NCBI GenBank assembly: GCA_008704415.1
Contig: VXIS01000309.1
Span: 1-58,535, forward strand
Direction: 5' to 3'
Source of the DNA: Sphaerosporella brunnea
Taxonomy: Eukaryota; Ascomycota; Pezizomycetes; Pezizales; Pyronemataceae
DNA: 58,535 nucleotides
The translations under genes were made by a program, and so were the position numbers. Of this stretch, positions 41,901 through 53,550 are shown one piece after another (within the stretch, counting starts at the first letter, position 1; each line of letters begins with the position of its first letter). A model generated the notes under the pieces. The model worked only from the letters and a program-made list of their open reading frames with translations. It was not told where the DNA came from and ran no database searches.

Positions 41901-43823
41901 GTGGATGATTCCTTGGATTCGGTGGAAGGTGCTGCATTAGGGGAGAGTGTTTCGCACGTTCACGATACCACCGAAGTGAACCGTAGTGTTGTATGTTCTG
42001 CACAGTATAACAAAGAAGATAGGGTGGACGCGAGTGCCCGTTGCATTATGATACATGAACGCTTAGGCTTGAAGCGATACGATTTGCGAAAATTACAACT
42101 GAGAATTTTAGCCCACCAGGTCCGGGTAGAAGAGCTACCGGAAGCGGACCCAGTGAGCTATCGTGAAGCTACGAATCATCCGATTAAAGGTGCAACATGG
42201 ACAAAAGCTGTTCATGAAGAATTTGATGCGATGAAAGTCAACGAAACATGGGAGTATATTCCGGTTGAAGCTATTCCAAAGGATCCGAAGGAGATCGATT
42301 TGAAATGGGTGTTCCGAACCAAGTTGCAACTAGAAGATGTTCGATATAATGCACGGCTGGTTATTCGCGGTGATTGACAAACGGAAGGAGTTGACTTTGA
42401 CAAAACGTTTGTTCCTGTCGCAAAGTTGGTCAGTCTACGTATCCTACTGGCGTTTGCGGCCATCCACGATTGGGAGCTAGATCAGATGGATGTCGTTACC
42501 GCATTCCTTGATCAGAAAGTCGAGGGCAATGTGTATCTAAAGTTACCTGAAGGAATTCTGTCCTGGTGCTCCGATATCCCTCTGAATTCAGTTTGCAAGC
42601 TACGCAAAGCACTGTATGGTCTGAAACAAGCTCCGTGTCTCTAGTATCAACACATTGATGGGTTTCTACAGTCGATCAGCCTTCAGCGTTGCAATTACAA
42701 TCCCAATGTCAATATTTCATCTGATGTTAAAGCCACCGTTATCTTTCTACTTTACGTCGATGACCTTCTCTTGTTTTTCAAATTGGGCACTCGAATTGAC
42801 CACTTTAAAGCACTTCTTAAGGACCGCTTTCGCACGACCGATTGTGGACAGGCACAACAGTTTCTCAGACTATCAATCGTTAGAGATCGACAGAATTGTA
42901 CTCTATTTCTTCACCAACAGACGTACCTTGAAAATCTGCTCGCAAAGAACGGTCTCTCTTCCTGCAACGGTCACTTGACTCTCATGGTTTCTGGAAGCAC
43001 GTTGCGGAAGATCGAATCAAGCTCTAAAATCGATTGCGAACGGGTTTCACTCAATGATTGGCGATGATATCACTCCATCGTTGGCAGTCTGATGTGGCTG
43101 ATGCTGAGAATTTGTCCGGACCTTGCGTTTCCGGTTTCAGTTTTAAGCAAGTATAACGCTGATCCCTTGAAAGAACATTTAACCGCTGCAACTCATTGTC
43201 TATGCTATCTTAGAAATACCTCCAGCTACGGCATCCAATTTAATGCGGATGAATCGAATACTAAACCAATTGGATTTACAGATATGGATTTCGCTGGTGA
43301 TATTGATGATCGTCAATCAACTTCCGGCTAGGTTTATTTGCTTGGTGTTGGAGCAATTTCGTGGCGCTCATGCAAGGAACCACTGGTTGCCTTCTCAACA
43401 GTCGAAGCTAAATACATTAGTGCGTCGGATGCTGCGAAGGAAGCTATTTAGAAATTCAATCTTTTCGCCACTTTGCAGAGAGCAAACGTCGAAAACGAAT
43501 TGGAAGGTGACGAAAATCAAAAGACTACACCACAAACACTGTTTGTCGACAATCAAGGTGCCATGCAGCTGGCGAAGAATCCGAAATTTCATGAACGAAC
43601 GAAACACATCGCCGTTCGATATCATTTAGTGCAAGATGCTACCGAGCGTGATCTAATTCAATTACGATATCTTTGGACAAACGAAATCATCGCTGATATT
43701 CTTACGAAGAGTCTACCACGAGAAACGCATTGGAAGCATATGCATGAGCTTGGAATGGTTTCATGGAATGCAATTCAAGAGTTAGAGAATGTGTCGAAAC
43801 AAAGGAAGTCAGATCAGGTTTAG
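41901..43823 (+). pseudogene. Copia reverse transcriptase and RNase H
   Basis: One frame runs throughout: AVHEEFDAMKVNETWEYIPV, the WVFRTK and FDKTFVPVAKL blocks, QMDVVTAFL, ALYGLKQAPCL, the catalytic YVDDLLLF at about 42755-42780, and RNase H (TDMDFAGDIDDRQSTSG, AFSTVEAKYISASDAAKEAI, FVDNQGAMQLAKNP, HIAVRYH). In-frame stops are at 42375 (TGA), 42642 (TAG), 43065 (TGA), 43329 (TAG) and 43449 (TAG). Two of the TAGs sit at positions that are Trp in copia RT/RNase H. Confidence 0.85.
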
Positions 43824-43989
43824 ATTTTTTGTTTTTCGTTGCTTGTTTAGGGGTGTACTCTTCCTCCTATATCCATGGTTTTTTCCCACTGGGTTTTTCA
43901 CGGTTATGAGGTTTAAGGAGGCACTCCGAGTTCTGTATTTTTCGTTTGTTCATTGTGTTTTCGGAATCAGATCCCGCGACGAGGGGAAG

Positions 43990-44224
43990 GGTTGGAATTT
44001 GGGTGCGTCACGGAATCCGATTCGGTTCGGATTTGCGGAACGTATGGAGCGTACGGAATTTGCGGAGTGTTGCTGTGCGTGGCGTTGCGTGGCGATGTTT
44101 TTCCTCGGTAATTTGCGGATGGCGGAAGAAAAAGTTTTTTACTAGATATTTAACGGGCGAGGTGTCCCGCTGTAGATAGTCAAGGAAAAGAAACAGAAAC
44201 ATTCATTCTCTCATTATTTTGACA
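43990..44224 (+). repeat. 3' LTR of the copia element
   Basis: Same length as the 5' LTR. Its first base is G instead of T. The palindrome arm begins inside this LTR as far as the window shows. Confidence 0.9.
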
Positions 44225-44721
44225 GCCACAATATGCAATTGGTGCCGATGCTGCCTAGTTGTCCGTTGTAGTAAGTGATACATCACGTTTGAGTAATCTA
44301 GATTACACCTAGAATCGACACCAGCATACTCTAGTACAACGACTGATATTGCCACAATCGTGGTAACTGGAAAGCCTGAAACGACGTCAATCTCAACAAG
44401 CCGGCGTAGCGCGAGTTGAATGCAATCCGTAAAGTCTGGAAGTGTGTGCACACCGCATCTTTGCTCACCGCAGCCTTCGCTCCTTACCAACGAACTTTCC
44501 ATTACACTTTCCCCATGCAAAGCCCTGGAATTTAAACTAGCGACAAAACGATAGACACGACTACTTCGGAGTTTAGGTGGTATATCAGGCTCACCGACGA
44601 TCTTGAATTCCTGAGCGACTGTCTTTTCCTGGGCTACGCGACACTCCACATGATCGACATGCGTTGGTGTGGGTTTGTTTGGTCGGGGTGTCAGTATGCG
44701 GTGTAAATGCATTGAAGCCAT
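44203..44721 (-). CDS. 172-aa ORF of unknown function (left arm copy)
   Basis: Mirror of 57998-58516. From ATG 44721 (MASMHLHRILTPRPNKPTPT) the frame runs to the copia insertion, where the LTR supplies the last six codons and the stop. Across the empty site the native C-terminus would be HIVALHK-stop, using flank bases 39165-39180, so the original product was about 169 aa. A hydrophobic segment (VTTIVAISVVVLEYAG) is visible near residue 125. No family is recognised. Confidence 0.35.
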   Translation of the reverse strand: MASMHLHRILTPRPNKPTPTHVDHVECRVAQEKTVAQEFKIVGEPDIPPKLRSSRVYRFVASLNSRALHGESVMESSLVRSEGCGEQRCGVHTLPDFTDCIQLALRRLVEIDVVSGFPVTTIVAISVVVLEYAGVDSRCNLDYSNVMYHLLQRTTRQHRHQLHIVAVKIMRE

Positions 44722-44913
44722 GTCGCTGCCAGCTGGTTCATGTTACATATTGAAGTCACCGGAACATATCTTGTTCAAATGAAGGGTACGAGTGCGCAAA
44801 GAGCGGGCTCAGTAAAAGCAGGTTTATATTACGCACTCCTAAGCCGCACCCTTTGACGCCGGATCAATCCATTCCTGCCCAGCTATTCACAATCACGCAG
44901 CCTTTGTATGTAG
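44722..44913. other. Intergenic, left arm
   Basis: Nothing recognisable. It mirrors 57806-57997. Confidence 0.5.
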
Positions 44914-45930
44914 CTACTGAACGTCACGATAGCACATGATTGATCGCACCGGTGCCTGCAGGCTTCCCATGGTAGTCTCGTCCCGATGAGATATCTCAAT
45001 CCATGAGCCGTCGCTGGTGCGCATGAGCAGCCGATGGTGCTCATATATCTGATCCTTGCGATCCAGGCGCAGAACCTCTCGAAAGGCCCTCTCGAAAACT
45101 GATTTAACCTGCAAGATGGTGGTGGTGGAAGCCACCCGTATGTCTCGGATCGGTTCACGTATGTCGGGAAGCTTGATTCACTGCATCTGCACGGCGATAT
45201 ATGTGCGGACTTCGCCTTCGCTGAGGCTTTCGCTGTCGACGTCATCGGCCCGGCCTCCGCGATCGGCAAACAACGTGGGCGTTTCCGCGCACGTCTAGTG
45301 AACGCGATCGAGTATTTCTTGTACTAAGTCGGTACTAGACGCGCCCACAATGCGCAAGGAGTCATGTTCCCATGGCAAAAATCCGAGGGCTCCGAGCACA
45401 ACCGTCGCCTAGAGCTGGCGCATGTATTCGATCAGGATCCTTACAAGGCCCGCGACGGTGAGGTTCTGCGGCCGGGGAATCGCATGTTTGATTGCTAGGC
45501 GCTTGCCTTTGAACCGAATGGTGAGCAAGGACTCCGAGAACAGCGGCGCGCCGATCACGGTCCACTTTCCCAGGTAGTATGGCTACGAGTTCTTCGTTAA
45601 CGGCCAGTTGCTTGCATCGACGCAATCGCCATACATATCCAGGATTTCCTTCAGTTCAATTTCGAGCTTTCTGCGACAACGTCTTTAAGCTCCTAGATGC
45701 GCAAAGAGGAAGCCCTAACGTCAGCTTGCCGGCACCAACCAACACCCACAGCCGGGATCTGCGCGTACCTGGTATGTCTGGACTTGGTCATTCGGCATAG
45801 CATAAATCCTTGGGGGTCCGAGGACGACGAACTTCAGCGGCGGAAGTGTGGTAAGCTGGGGCGGCACCGCGAGCATGCTAGTCGGTTCCGTCATGTGGAG
45901 GCGAGTCCGGGTACCAACGCTGGACGTCAT
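44914..45930 (-). pseudogene. Decayed spliced gene (left arm copy)
   Basis: Exact mirror of 56789-57805, which is described there. Confidence 0.45.
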
Positions 45931-46369
45931 GGCTTAGTCGAACTGTGGAAACGACGATGGCGGTGGATGGGTGGGTGTGTTGGACGAGAGCTGTGCGAAT
46001 GAGCAGGGATCGAGGTGGTGGTGAAGCTGCGTGACCCGGTACCTTGAGATTAAAGTGGGCCAGGGAAAAAGGCTTAGTTGGCCATGGGCACGCCTCGCTC
46101 AAGGTCAACACGAGCCACTGGCGCGCCAGTGAGGGTGTGTTGGCATGCGTCCGGCACTGGTCTTGTGAAACCTATCAAAGGCATCGGCTGGGAGTACCCT
46201 AGAGTGCACTTGCTTGTGGCTCAAAAGCTGGCAGGGGCGGGATCATTTGCAGCAGTGGAAACTCCAAAGGTTAACGAGGAGGATGAGCGCGAGATTCACA
46301 GTGGAGATCAGGCTGCGATCATAGATACCCATCAGAAATCGCTCCTGGTCATTCAGAACCATGTGGACA

Positions 46370-47346
46370 TAGTGTTCCTCACGGGCCGTGGCAGCCTTTT
46401 AGTCTGCCTGGACGGTCTGCCAAAGTCCAGTCCAGTCCACCCTTTTTGGTGGACTGCGATGACCCAGTCCGGGATTTTCAGCGGATTTGACGGCCTGGTC
46501 CAAATTTCCGTGGACTGGGTCGGTCTGCAGTCCAGAATTATGTAATATGCCGTGAGCTGGAATGTGCGAGCGGTGCGCGTCAAGGGGGGCGAACATGCCC
46601 CGGAAAAAGTAAATTCTCTATCTTTGCCATCTTTCTTTGTTGCAAAACAACCGCCGTCGAACATTCTCAACTCACCACTAAACAACAACCTGTGAACATT
46701 AAGTCACTGACAACGTGTCAGATTGGACCATGAGCACAAACTCGAATTCTCTTGCCATAACAGCCGCTTCCGTTATCGTGAAGTCCTCCGGCTCGCGAAG
46801 TCCCACAGCGACGAGGTATGCCAGAGCTCGCAGAATTACCCCGACATCAAAAGCGAGGTTTCCTCCCAGTTATCCTCGCTTCCAAGTAGCATGCTTACGC
46901 CTACTCTTGGAAGCAACCCGGCGGGACCCGGCGCATCCCGAGAAAGCACACCCGGAGTGTTCCAAGCCAGGAAAAGAGCCCGCTCAAGTCATGTCTGGCT
47001 GCGAGAAAATGGCGAAGAAGTTGTGATTAAGGAGAGAGCCGGTGGAAATGCAAGAGATGCGCTCTGTATCCAGCAACTTGATGGGGGCGAGGCATAAATG
47101 ACGTTTGGCGCGTGCGGGGGACACAGTTTGGCTTATGGGTTTTGAGGACGCGCTTTGTATATAAAATCCTTATGTAATACATTACTCCGCTAGAAGTATC
47201 CAGTTGACTGGATTGCCTGCAGGCCGTACAGTCCTTACCCCTCCAAGGAGTGATTGGTCCAGGGCAGCCTCTCGGACTGGACTGCAGACGTGGTCCAGGT
47301 CCGATCCGCGCTCAGGACACGTCGGATTGGACTGTGAGGAACACTG
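46370..47346. mobile_element. Non-autonomous hAT-like element, AGTGTTCCTCAC ends (left arm)
   Basis: AGTGTTCCTCAC (46371-46382) is inverted at the other end (GTGAGGAACACT). Both subterminal regions are dense in GGTCCA/TGGACT/CAGTCC motifs, as in hAT elements. The octamers outside do not match. It mirrors 55373-56349. The plus-strand frame at 46723-47097 starts with TTG and has no recognised domain. Confidence 0.5.
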
Positions 47347-48515
47347 TAATCGACTACCTAAGTTCGCCGCTCTTCCACTGATCCAGATCCACCCGCGTCG
47401 AGTCTCCGCAGGTCTTTCCGGCCGCCGCGACCGCCTTTAATATTTCCAGTAGTAGTTCGTTCCCCTCACTAGCAACCACTTTGGTCTTGACGGCGATTAC
47501 CTGTTGGCAGCGGCCTGGAACCTCAACATTAGAATGGTGAAATTCAACATTAGAATGGCCAAGCATGGTGACAGCCTCAGCTCTGCACACGCATCTAGCG
47601 GCCTGCGCTTTGCATCGGCTTCAGTAAGTGCAACACCGAGGGGTAACCGTGCACTACACAACACACGACGTGCCGTTGACGTTTTGCATGCAAGGCGCGA
47701 GGATCCGCCTTGAGGGGTGGAGAAAAATACATATCCGGTGCAATCTCGTTTGTTGGAGGTTGTAGAAGCCCCAAGGAGTTGAATTAATGGTTGGACGCAT
47801 CGAGCCCAGAGGTCGAGGTAGTTAGCGGTGACTTGTTGGAAGCGCAAGGCATAACGCTTTTGATATTCGAACGAAGGAAGATATTTCCGGAAACTCTCCG
47901 CTGCATATGCCTCCTTGAAAAAAAAGATGCTGGCCTGCCTCTGCGAGGTAGTCCTCTGTGGCTACAGCGACTCAGGATAGTTATTTCTGAAAATTCAAGC
48001 GGGGTTGAACCGCAGTTGTTGCCACGGTTGCCAGCGACACTGGCAACTTCGATGACGGGAAAGCAGCGCAGACACAAACGCGAGATTAACCCGGAGGTAG
48101 AGCGGTGTTTTGAAGCTTAAAGGTGGAAAGAGTGGAAACCGCGAGAATTTAAACCCTCGAAGCTGTTATGCCAAGCAAACGACCGCAGCTTCAGGGTGGA
48201 GTGAGATTCATGAGCCCGCCCGAGGCGCGGAATTGACATTTCGGAACTGTAGAAAGGTTACCGGACAGGCTGCGGCGGGGATCTCAGCTTAGTTTGAGTT
48301 TGCGATCATGCTTGGACTTGTGTAGAGTCATAGGCGGCGTTATTCACAGTACGGTGGTGCGCAATCTCTTGAACTTCAACCGCTACCATGCAAGCGCAGC
48401 CGGAACGCCCGAAGTTATTAAAAAGCATAGATACCAGCTGTCCTTTTTCGAACAAGCATTTCCATAAACTCTGCGCGCCAACCCGTAGACAAAACACTGA
48501 AACAAAAACAAAAAA

Positions 48516-49168
48516 TTAATTGAATGGGGCGCCCAGGAAATCTGCAATCTGCTTCCGGCGTTGCAGGACCGGCGTGTTGTGAGGCAGGTCGGGAAGTGCA
48601 AGCACCGCCGCCACCACCTGACAGTTGTTGGCTGACGATCGCACAAATTGTTCAGCGGCGTCAGAAGCGACGCGGAATGGATGGTGCTTACCAGTAAGGT
48701 GGATGAGATCCAAACGGGTGTGGGGTTGCGGCATCGCCACCATCACCCCCGCCGGATATTGAAGGGGCGCATTCACGCTGCAGGCTGCGTTGTGCAGCCG
48801 CATCTGCAGAAGGGCTTGGCTGGGCAATGGTTAGTCGTGTGGATTAACGAATGATCAGGGGTGAGGACAAACTTGTTTGTCAGGGTCACCACCCCCTGCG
48901 CAATCTGGTTTACCTGTTGCTGCATATGCTGCTGCATTCTCAGCATCAGTTGCTGCATCTGGGTCATTTGTTGCTTCATCCGCTGCTGTTGCTCCTGGAG
49001 CAGGCCCATCATTGATTGCAGCAGTCCCACCATATGCCCCATCTGCGGCATCATCTGCTGTTGCAGATGCTGCCCCGCCGGCTCACCGACCTTAATGGGC
49101 ACGAGTGCCACCTGGTTGGCAATTTGCTGAAAGGCCTGAGCCACAGCTACCCAATTGGGTTGAGCCAT
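48516..49168 (-). CDS. Gln/Met-rich coiled-coil protein (left arm copy)
   Basis: Exact mirror of 53551-54203, including intron and both exons, which are described there. Confidence 0.6.
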
Positions 49169-49243
49169 TGCTGTAGATGGATTGTGGTGTCAGCGCCGCT
49201 GTGAATAGACCCCAAAGCCTCGGATAATTTGGTCACTGACCGA

Positions 49244-49401
49244 TAGTGGTGCAGATTGTGGTGTTGTTAGTAGGGATCGTAGTGGAGTTCGTGGTGTTGG
49301 TGGTGTGGCTTGTGGTGTGGATCGTGGTGGAGTTGGTTATAGACTCTGCAGTGCGGATCATGGTGGCGTTGTAGTTCGTGGTGATGGTGTCAGTGTGGTG
49401 T
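49244..49401. repeat. GTGGT/ACCAC-rich simple repeat (left arm)
   Basis: About 160 bases of imperfect GTGGTGTTGGT-type repeats lie upstream of the Gln/Met-rich gene. They mirror 53318-53475. Confidence 0.6.
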
Positions 49402-50039
49402 TGACTTTCGGTGGTCGGTAGTGAAGCGATGATGCAACGAAACCACGCAGACGCTTTCAACTTGCTCTCGTCACGCGTCGCTTAGTAAACCTCCGCGTGG
49501 CTCCCCTAGATGCACCAGTTTCACAGTGCGATCCAGAACCGAATCTCCACGGCCAAAAGTATCACGCAGCGAATCTTCGCAACCGGTTCGCTTGGTTCGA
49601 AATGCAAGCCACGGTGTCGAACGTCAAAGGGTGACCTGATCAGATAAGCCGTGATCAGATATGCCTTACATCGAGCAGTCGAGGCAGCACTCGCAGAGGC
49701 ATGAGCAGCAGTGTTCTCGATAGCCAGCCAGGCCGGATGCGTTGGGCTGATCAAAAGCGGGCGGCTGGCGGAGCTGTCGCTCGGGTATGAAGAATGGACG
49801 TCATTGTTGCTTCACTGGTTATCACTCTGTACCATTTTACATGCAAAGACGCAGCCCACAGCCAGCCAGCCCGGGCGGTTGAGAACACCGATGAACAGCC
49901 GCCAAGACGGCAAGGCCCTCTCCGCACCGAATCGCCGTGTCCGCACACACATTGTCAGCTTGCAGCGTAATGCCTCGATCCTGATGATGACACGCCACAC
50001 ATCATCAGACATCCAGAGGGCGCCCACCATGTCCGTGGC

Positions 50040-51329
50040 GGGGTCGGCAGTGCCACACAACAAGCACGCAACCCGATGGGAAGGCGTTTTTTTGGACAGC
50101 AAATTGACCCTGCCCCACCATCACACAGTGAGCATGGGCAAGGCCCGGCAGGCCGAAGCCAGAATCAAGTCCCTGTCCGGAAAGCGTGGACTATGCCCGG
50201 AGAATGTCAGGCGCATCCAAGTTGCGGCTGACCCTATATGGCGCCGACCTATGGTTCGACGGCAGCCAAAACAGAGGCCGGCTGGTCGAAGTTCAAACGC
50301 CAGGCTGAGCCCATCTTAGGCGCCCTACCGACTGCGGCCCTGGGCCCCCTCGTCTGCGAGGCTGGCCTCACCGATGCTGGTACCCTGCTGCGGCCTCGCC
50401 TGCAGACTCGCCGTGACGCCGGATGGTAACCCTGCCGGGGACCGACTTCGCGCCGCCATGGTGTCGCCAGCGGAGAACGAGCAAGGGCACGCCACGACAG
50501 CCAAACGACTGCCACGATACGTGGCCAAAAACACGTTCGACGAACCTACTAGACACCCGCCACTCGCTACGCTGGGAGCTAGACTGGCTGCAGTCATTCC
50601 AGGCCAGCCTACGAGCGGCGCAATCGCTGTCTTCTCGGACGGATCCAGGCCCGAAGACGGGAGCTGCGCATACGCCGCAGTCACGCGCGGGAGCCAAGGC
50701 CAGCAGCGGCTAGGGACAGCCGCGTACGTTGGCTCCAACAAGGAGGCATACGACGCGGAACTCATGGTCATTCCCGCCTGCCCGGAGCTAGCCCTGCACC
50801 GCCTCCCGGTAGTGACAGCGGCCGGCTCCGGCAGCGTCCGTGTCTCCGTGGACGCCCAGTCCGCCCTCCGACGTCTGCAGGCCGCCGGGCCGGGACCTGG
50901 ACAGTAGATGGTCCCCAGGATCGCTCGCGCCGAGAGCGCCATCTGGACGCCGGCTGGAGCACGGAGTTTCGCTGGACCCCAGGCCATAAGGACGTCCCTG
51001 GCAACGAGCAGGCCGACCACCTAGCCACAGGCGCAGCCAGCTGCCAGCCAGCGGGTGCTCGCCACCACATCGCTCGCCTAGATCGCCAGAGCCGGCACGA
51101 CGGCCAAGCGACAAGACCGTGAAAAGTTGCTCGCCAAGCATTGTCGGCCCAAGAGCTACCATAAGGGGCAACAAGGCTGAGTGTGAGACTAGGAAGGCCG
51201 TCGCTGCGCGCTTCTTCCAGCTTAGGCTGCAGAAACCCCCGACCGCCCCATATCTGTTCAAGACCGGCCGCCGCGCGGACGACAGATGCACGCTCTGCGC
51301 CTCCAAGCCAAAGCCAGACCAGAGACCAT
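50040..51329 (+). pseudogene. Tad-like LINE: RT end, RNase H and zinc knuckle (left arm)
   Basis: The order is RT thumb (RWEGVFLDSKLTLPHHH, SLSGKRGLCPENVRRIQ, LYGADLWFDGS in a shifted frame), the FKRQAEPILGALPTAALGPL block, and RNase H with Asp in VFSDGS, Glu in YDAELMVI and Asp in VSVDAQSAL. Then come WTPGHKDVPGNEQADHLA and a C-terminal FFQLRLQKPPTAPYLF followed by CTLC, the start of a zinc knuckle. This is the layout of fungal Tad1/I-clade LINE ORF2. Frames change repeatedly. It breaks off where the hAT terminus at 51330 begins. Confidence 0.75.
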
Positions 51330-51389
51330 CAGGGCTGTCAACAGTCCGGCTGGCCGCACGCGCGGGCAGCCGGACTGTTGACAGCCCTG
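51330..51389. mobile_element. Two facing hAT termini at the palindrome centre
   Basis: CAGGGCTGTCAACAGTCCGG (51330) is inverted at 51370-51389. They belong to the CAGGG hAT family and are only 20 bp apart. The palindrome centre lies between them, so they are the same element end read twice. On the left it directly follows the LINE zinc-knuckle region, showing a hAT inserted into the LINE. Confidence 0.75.
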
Positions 51390-52680
51390 ATGGTCTCTGG
51401 TCTGGCTTGGCTTGTGAGGCGCAGAGCGTGCATCTGTCGTCCGCGCGGCGGCCGGAATCCTCTGAACAGATATGGGGCGGTCGGGGGTTTCTGCAGCCTA
51501 AGCTGGAAGAAGCGCGCAGCGACGGCCTTCCTAGTCTCACACTCAGCCTTGTGCCCCTTATGGTAGCTCTTGGGCCGACAATGCTTGGCGAGCAACTTTG
51601 CACGGTCTTGTCGCATTGCCGTCGTGCCGGCTCTGGCGATCTAGGCGAGCGATGTGGTGGCGAGCACCCGCGGTGGCAGCTTGGTCTGCGCCTGTGGCTA
51701 GGTGGTCGGCCTGCTCGTTGCAGGGACGTCCTATGCCTGGGGTCCAGCGAAACTCCGTGCTCTCAGCCGGCGTCCAGATGGCGCTCTCGGCGCAGCGATC
51801 CTGGGGACCATCTACTGTCCAGGTCCCGGCACGGCGGCCTGCAGACGTCGGGAGGCGGACTGGGCGTCCCACGGAGACACGGACGCTGGCCGGAGCCGCC
51901 CGCTGTACACTACCGGGAGGCGGTGCAGGGCTAGCTCCGGGCAGGCGGGAATGACCATGAGTTCCGCGTCGTATGCCTCCTTGTTGGAGCCAACGTACGC
52001 GGCTGTCCCTAGCACGCTGCTGGCCTTGGCTCCCGCGCGTGACTGCGGCGTATATGCGCAGCTCCCGTCTTCGGGCCTGGATCCGTCCGAGAGACAGCGA
52101 TTGCGCCGCTCGTAGGCTGGCCTGGACTGACTGCAGCCAGTCTAGCTCCCAGCGTAGCGAGTGGCGGGTGTCTAGCTCGGGTTCGTCGAACGTGTTTTTG
52201 CCACGTATCGTGGCAGTCGTTTGGCTGTCGTGGCGTGCCCTTGCTCGTTCTCCGCTGGCGACACCATGGCGGCGCGAAGTCGGTCCCCGGCATAGGGTTA
52301 CCATCCGCGTCACGGCGAGTCTGCAGGCGAGCCGCAGCAGGGTACCAGCATCGGTGAGGCCAGCCTCGCAGACGAGCCCAGGCCGCAGTCGGTAGGGCGC
52401 CTAGATGGGCTCAGCCTGGCGTTTGAACTTCGACCAGCCGGCCTCTGTTTTGGCTGCCGTCGAACCATAGGTCGGCGCCATATAGGGTCAGCCGCAACTT
52501 GGATGCGCCTGACATTCTCCGGGCATAGTCCACGCTTTCCGGACAGGGACTTGATTCTGGCTTCGGCCTGCCGGGCCTTGCCCATGCTCACTGTGTGATG
52601 GTGGGGCAGGGTCAATTTGCTGTCCAAAAAAACGCCTTCCCATCGGGTTGCGTGCTTGTTGTGTGGCACTGCCGACCCCG
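51390..52680 (-). pseudogene. Tad-like LINE fragment (right arm copy)
   Basis: Mirror of 50040-51329. From about 52404 towards the centre the two copies differ by many one- to few-base insertions and deletions, mostly in C/G runs. Outside that point they agree. Confidence 0.75.
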
Positions 52681-53550
52681 CCACGGACATGGTGGGCGCC
52701 CTCTGGATGTCTGATGATGTGTGGCGTGTCATCATCAGGATCGAGGCATTACGCTGCAAGCTGACAATGTGTGTGCGGACACGGCGATTCGGTGCGGAGA
52801 GGGCCTTGCCGTCTTGGCGGCTGTTCATCGGTGTTCTCAACCGCCCGGGCTGGCTGGCTGTGGGCTGCGTCTTTGCATGTAAAATGGTACAGAGTGATAA
52901 CCAGTGAAGCAACAATGACGTCCATTCTTCATACCCGAGCGACAGCTCCGCCAGCCGCCCGCTTTTGATCAGCCCAACGCATCCGGCCTGGCTGGCTATC
53001 GAGAACACTGCTGCTCATGCCTCTGCGAGTGCTGCCTCGACTGCTCGATGTAAGGCATATCTGATCACGGCTTATCTGATCAGGTCACCCTTTGACGTTC
53101 GACACCGTGGCTTGCATTTCGAACCAAGCGAACCGGTTGCGAAGATTCGCTGCGTGATACTTTTGGCCGTGGAGATTCGGTTCTGGATCGCACTGTGAAA
53201 CTGGTGCATCTAGGGGAGCCACGCGGAGGTTTACTAAGCGACGCGTGACGAGAGCAAGTTGAAAGCGTCTGCGTGGTTTCGTTGCATCATCGCTTCACTA
53301 CCGACCACCGAAAGTCAACACCACACTGACACCATCACCACGAACTACAACGCCACCATGATCCGCACTGCAGAGTCTATAACCAACTCCACCACGATCC
53401 ACACCACAAGCCACACCACCAACACCACGAACTCCACTACGATCCCTACTAACAACACCACAATCTGCACCACTATCGGTCAGTGACCAAATTATCCGAG
53501 GCTTTGGGGTCTATTCACAGCGGCGCTGACACCACAATCCATCTACAGCA
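52681..53550. other. Upstream region of the Gln/Met-rich gene
   Basis: Short frames only. Position 53318-53475 is an ACCAC/ACAAC-rich simple repeat that gives a Thr/Asn-rich ORF. A mirror copy lies in the left arm. Confidence 0.5.

Larger units (their letters stand above)
39181..44224 (+). mobile_element. Complete Ty1/copia retrotransposon, mutated
   Basis: 235-bp LTRs (39181-39415, 43990-44224; TGTTGGAATTTGGG...TTTTGACA) are about 95% identical. The pentamer GCCAC flanks the element exactly (39176-39180, 44225-44229). A half-tRNA primer site follows the 5' LTR and a purine tract (GAGGGGAAGG) precedes the 3' LTR. Gag, protease, integrase, RT and RNase H are in copia order. Numerous in-frame stops and frameshifts show it is dead. 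Confidence 0.93.

Noticed and set aside
41538..43451. Alternative genetic code with TAG/TGA read as Trp
   Set aside because: Other stops in the same element are not at Trp positions, frameshifts occur too, and intact genes such as Gag (10214-11371) and the F-box gene need no reassignment. Mutation decay explains the stops better.
46723..47097. 124-aa ORF inside the hAT-like element as a gene
   Set aside because: It begins with TTG, is low in recognisable motifs and lies within a non-autonomous element.
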